From Oscillospiraceae bacterium (GTDB lineage Bacteria; Bacillota; Clostridia; Oscillospirales; Acutalibacteraceae): DNA of 9,150 nucleotides. A program made the position numbers and the translations under genes. Where the stretch lies: contig CACZON010000212.1 in assembly GCA_902782805.1 (NCBI GenBank), forward strand, positions 1 to 9,150. The letters run 5' to 3'. The notes below the pieces were generated by a model. It was not told where the DNA came from, searched no databases, and worked only from the letters and a program-made list of their open reading frames with translations. Positions 6,884 to 9,150 of the stretch are shown piece after piece; the first letter of the stretch is position 1, and the number at the start of each line of letters is the position of its first letter.

Positions 6884-7099
6884 ATGAGATCGATACTGAT
6901 CAAGGATACAACGAAGGAAGAACGCGAAAAAATCGTCCGTGAAGCGCTCTTCGGAAGCTGCGGGTCGGAATGTGAATTCTGCTCGGGCTGCGACAACCTC
7001 GGCGGCGGCCGAATCGAAGAGCTCTACAGGCCGTATATCGAGGGGCTCAAGGAGATCAGTGAGATCAACGAAGAATACCGGGCGCCGTTAGTCCGCTGA
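6884..7099 (+). CDS. Small four-cysteine protein of unknown function
   Basis: The 71-residue product begins MRSILIKDTTKEEREKIV, a well-formed strand-turn-helix. It then has a cysteine cluster C26-x3-C30-x2-C33-x2-C36 followed by a Gly-rich turn (39-42) and an acidic helical tail. Four closely set cysteines suggest a zinc or iron-sulphur site, or redox disulphides, but no family with a known role is recognised. There is no signal peptide or leader-cleavage motif, and the tail is ordinary, which argues against a peptide natural-product precursor. I chose ATG 6884 because the frame upstream to 6806 runs through the 13-bp hairpin and encodes an Arg/Lys-rich stretch unlike a protein. The binding site is weak (GAAAGAAG, 6873-6880). 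It ends 17 bases before a GNAT gene and is probably cotranscribed with it. Confidence 0.68.
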   Translation: MRSILIKDTTKEEREKIVREALFGSCGSECEFCSGCDNLGGGRIEELYRPYIEGLKEISEINEEYRAPLVR

Positions 7100-7116
7100 A
7101 AGGACGGAGGCAGAAA

Positions 7117-7644
7117 ATGAAGCTGGTCCCCGCGCTCCTCTTTGAAACCGTAAAAGAAAAATACAAAGACGTAAGTGAAAACACGCCGATGATCGGGACG
7201 TACGCCCGTTGGGAATACGGCAAACATCCTACGGACGAATCACTCAGAGCCTATCTTGATAACGGCGAGATGTATTTCCTCGAGGATCAAGGCAAAATTG
7301 CCGGAATGGTCGCGGTTGTGATGCATCAGGATGAGGATTACGCAAGCGTGTCCTGGTCGGAGCGTCTTGCGGATGATCAGGTTGCAACGCTCCATATGCT
7401 CGCAGTCTGTCCGGAATATCAGGGAAGAGGACTCGGCGGAATCATTTTGGAAGAAGCGGAAGCGCTGGCGAAGAGAAACGGAAAACAGGCGGTCAGGCTC
7501 GATACGCTTGCGTGCAATCTTCCGGCGCAGCGCATGTATGAGAAATCCGGTTATTCGTATCGGGGAAAGCAGTACCGATACGCGGAAAACACCGGATGGA
7601 TGGATTTCTTTTTCTATGAGAAAGAGATCGTCCGGCGGGAGTGA
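7117..7644 (+). CDS. GNAT family N-acetyltransferase
   Basis: The 175-residue single-domain protein has the GNAT fold. An N-terminal helix leads to the RWEYGKHPTDESL segment (31-43). A beta-hairpin EMYFLEDQGKIAGMVAVV (51-68) follows, then the core acetyl-CoA motif A, LHMLAVCPEYQGRGLGG (92-108). There Q102-G-R-G105-L-G107 is the pyrophosphate-binding loop. Motif B includes NLPAQRMYEKSGY (134-146) with a likely general-acid Tyr141. The acceptor substrate is unknown; GNATs of this shape are mostly uncharacterised and could target amino groups of small molecules, peptides or antibiotics. GGAGG at 7106-7110 lies 6 bases before ATG. It is 17 bases after the four-cysteine gene and 6 bases before the kinase-GNAT-Nudix gene, so the three form a tight operon. 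Confidence 0.88.
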   Translation: MKLVPALLFETVKEKYKDVSENTPMIGTYARWEYGKHPTDESLRAYLDNGEMYFLEDQGKIAGMVAVVMHQDEDYASVSWSERLADDQVATLHMLAVCPEYQGRGLGGIILEEAEALAKRNGKQAVRLDTLACNLPAQRMYEKSGYSYRGKQYRYAENTGWMDFFFYEKEIVRRE

Positions 7645-7650
7645 TATCCT

Positions 7651-9150
7651 ATGAAACAATACGCGATACTGCTCAACGGCCCGTCAAGCAGCGGAAAAAC
7701 CACGCTGTCGAAGGCGTTGAGGAAGCTGATTGAAGAAAAACGCTTCGGAACCTATCAAATCGTTTCCATCGACGATTTCATGAAGACAGATCCGAACGAG
7801 ACCATCTATGAGGAGGATGTCTTCGAGATCTCCGGAGAGATGTGCGGGAAGGCGAAAGAAATCCTCAGCACGGGTGCCGGAGTGATTGTCGACCACGTGA
7901 TTACAAGCGGGCGCATTTACGACGAATTTCGAAATATATTGCGTGGCTTCCCGATTTGCACGGTGCGCGTCGACTGTCCGCTTGAGATCCTCAGGGAAAG
8001 AGAGCTCAGGCGGGGAGACCGCTGCATAGGATCGGCACAGGCTTCCTATGAATATCTGTATCCGAAAGAAGGATACGATCTCACGGTTGATACCGCGGGA
8101 TCCTCCCCGCGGGAAAACGCCCAAAAAATCTTTGACTACCTGTTTGCGCTCAATCTGGAACTGAGAAAAATCAACCGGCGCGACGTTCTCCCGCAATGGG
8201 AATATACCGCCGCTCTGCCGGCGGATGAGAACGGTCTGACCAATCCTTACTGCGGCGTGTCTTTTGAGGAGTACAAGGAAAAGGTGCTTCCGTTTCTGAT
8301 CTCCTGCGAACACCCTGTCGGGATGCCGGACTGGTTCGTTCCGGAAACGCGCTATTACCTCTGGGACGGAGATACGCTCGTCGGGGAATTTCGGATCCGC
8401 CATTTTCTGACCGAGGCGCTGCGTCAGGGCGCCGGTCATATCGGCTACAGCATCCGAAAGGATCTGCGCGCAAGAGGATACGGAACGGCAGGATTGAAGC
8501 GAACCGTTGAACTCGCGAAGAAGATCGTTCCGGAAGACGAGATCTTTCTTCGCGTCCGAAAAGACAATGTCGCTTCGCAGAAAGTCATCCTTCGCTGCGG
8601 CGCATACGTTGCGCGGGAGGATGAAACGCATTTATTCATGAGAATTCCAAAGGACGGGGAGAAACAGATGGAGAAAAACCGGGAGGAGCTTCAGCTTGCT
8701 CTGAACGATGGAGAATGGTCGTTTACGTATACCGATCACGACCGGCAGATCGTCCGGGCGGTTGTGACCGACGGCAATGGCTTCTTCTATTTTTGCCGTG
8801 CGCGGCGCAACGACGTGTTCGGAAAAGCGACGGTGATCGAAACCTCCGGCGGCGGTGTGGAACCGGGGGAGGATTTCGATTCGGCGATCCGCCGGGAGCT
8901 TCAGGAGGAGCTCGGCGCGCAGGTGGAGATCCTCTGCAGAATCGGAACGGTCAGCGATTATTACAATCTGATCCACCGCCATAATCTCAATCATTACTAT
9001 CTCTGCAGAGCAACTTCCTTCGGGAATACCCGGATGACCGAGGACGAAATCAATATCTATCATATTTCCACGCTGAAGCTTACGTATGAGGATGCTCTTG
9101 CGGAATACGAAAAATGCCGGGATTCGAAGCTCGGAAGGCTGATCGCCAAC
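7651..9150 (+). CDS. Kinase (CPT-like) - GNAT - Nudix triple-domain fusion protein (partial, runs off right edge)
   Basis: A single frame is open for 500 codons from ATG 7651 to the window end, with no stop. Domain 1 (1 to about 170) is a P-loop kinase like chloramphenicol phosphotransferase: Walker A GPSSSGKT (10-17), SIDDFM with Asp41/Asp42, VIVDH with Asp81, then VDCPLEILRERELRRGDRCIG and a YDLTVDT strand. Domain 2 (about 180-330) is a GNAT of the COG3981 type, with VGEFRIRH, GHIGYSIRKDLRARGYGTAGL (acetyl-CoA loop R273-x-R-G276-Y-G278) and DNVASQKVILRCGA. Domain 3 (about 340-500) is a Nudix hydrolase with a perfect Nudix box at 401-423 (G401, E407, R415, E416, E419, E420, G422). Substrates are unknown; small-molecule detoxification or nucleotide salvage are possibilities. 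GGAG (7638-7641) precedes ATG by 9 bases. The coding pattern is even across the domain joins. The true end lies beyond 9150, probably soon, as the Nudix fold looks nearly complete. Confidence 0.85.
   Translation, partial: MKQYAILLNGPSSSGKTTLSKALRKLIEEKRFGTYQIVSIDDFMKTDPNETIYEEDVFEISGEMCGKAKEILSTGAGVIVDHVITSGRIYDEFRNILRGFPICTVRVDCPLEILRERELRRGDRCIGSAQASYEYLYPKEGYDLTVDTAGSSPRENAQKIFDYLFALNLELRKINRRDVLPQWEYTAALPADENGLTNPYCGVSFEEYKEKVLPFLISCEHPVGMPDWFVPETRYYLWDGDTLVGEFRIRHFLTEALRQGAGHIGYSIRKDLRARGYGTAGLKRTVELAKKIVPEDEIFLRVRKDNVASQKVILRCGAYVAREDETHLFMRIPKDGEKQMEKNREELQLALNDGEWSFTYTDHDRQIVRAVVTDGNGFFYFCRARRNDVFGKATVIETSGGGVEPGEDFDSAIRRELQEELGAQVEILCRIGTVSDYYNLIHRHNLNHYYLCRATSFGNTRMTEDEINIYHISTLKLTYEDALAEYEKCRDSKLGRLIAN
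8655..8670 (+). promoter_or_regulatory. Candidate internal ribosome binding site and start for the Nudix part
   Basis: GGGGAG (about 8656-8661) lies 6 bases before an in-frame ATG at 8668, codon 340 of the fusion, exactly at the GNAT-Nudix junction. A separate Nudix polypeptide could therefore be made in addition to the full-length one. It may also be a relic of two genes fused by loss of a stop codon. Confidence 0.35.

Noticed and set aside
6884..7099. Cys-rich small protein as a peptide natural-product precursor
   Set aside because: There is no leader-core boundary, no radical-SAM or cyclodehydratase gene nearby, and the cysteines lie mid-protein with a long helical tail after them.
7684..8631. 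Minus-strand open frame of 315 codons opposite the fusion gene
   Set aside because: The plus frame from 7651 encodes intact Walker A, GNAT and Nudix motifs. The minus frame has no recognisable domain or ribosome binding site.

Overview
The window looks like a piece of a Bacillota (Clostridia-type) chromosome, probably from an uncultured gut or rumen anaerobe. The base composition is moderately GC-rich. Nearly every gene has a strong GGAGG-type ribosome binding site 5-9 bases before ATG, intergenic gaps are short, and the predicted proteins (a cinnamoyl-esterase-like hydrolase, a DUF5597-type beta-galactosidase-like enzyme, small GNATs) resemble those of plant-fibre-associated Clostridia. The taxonomic placement is inference. 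No rRNA, tRNA, CRISPR array, insertion sequence or phage gene is visible, and no stretch over 300 bases lacks a gene.

Layout. (1) Bases 1-170 hold what may be the tail of an upstream gene, weakly supported. (2) Bases 167-3029 carry four closely spaced plus-strand genes: an Est1E-like alpha/beta hydrolase with a complete catalytic triad, a small nitroreductase, a GyrI-like effector-binding protein, and an EstA-like esterase whose nucleophile serine is replaced by alanine. A hairpin with A/T-rich flanks (3059-3098) closes this group and also serves the converging minus-strand gene. (3) Bases 3113-4921 (minus) encode a 602-residue protein that reads as four calycin-type (MoaF / phenolic-acid-decarboxylase-like) barrels arranged as an internal duplication. 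(4) A divergent promoter region (4922-5105) separates it from a cytoplasmic GH-A clan glycosidase (5106-6764). (5) After a 13-bp hairpin come a 71-residue four-cysteine protein, a GNAT acetyltransferase, and a long reading frame from 7651 that runs off the right edge. That frame joins a chloramphenicol-phosphotransferase-like kinase, a second GNAT and a Nudix hydrolase in one polypeptide.

How the genes may work together. The left and middle parts suit breakdown of plant cell-wall material: ester cleavage, intracellular galactoside hydrolysis, and a calycin protein resembling enzymes that act on hydroxycinnamates. The right part is a small-molecule modification cassette (acetylation, phosphorylation, nucleotide hydrolysis) with no visible resistance or biosynthesis marker to name its substrate. 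The items most worth a second look are the triple-domain fusion, the serine-less esterase homologue, and the tandem calycin protein with its palindrome-bearing promoter.
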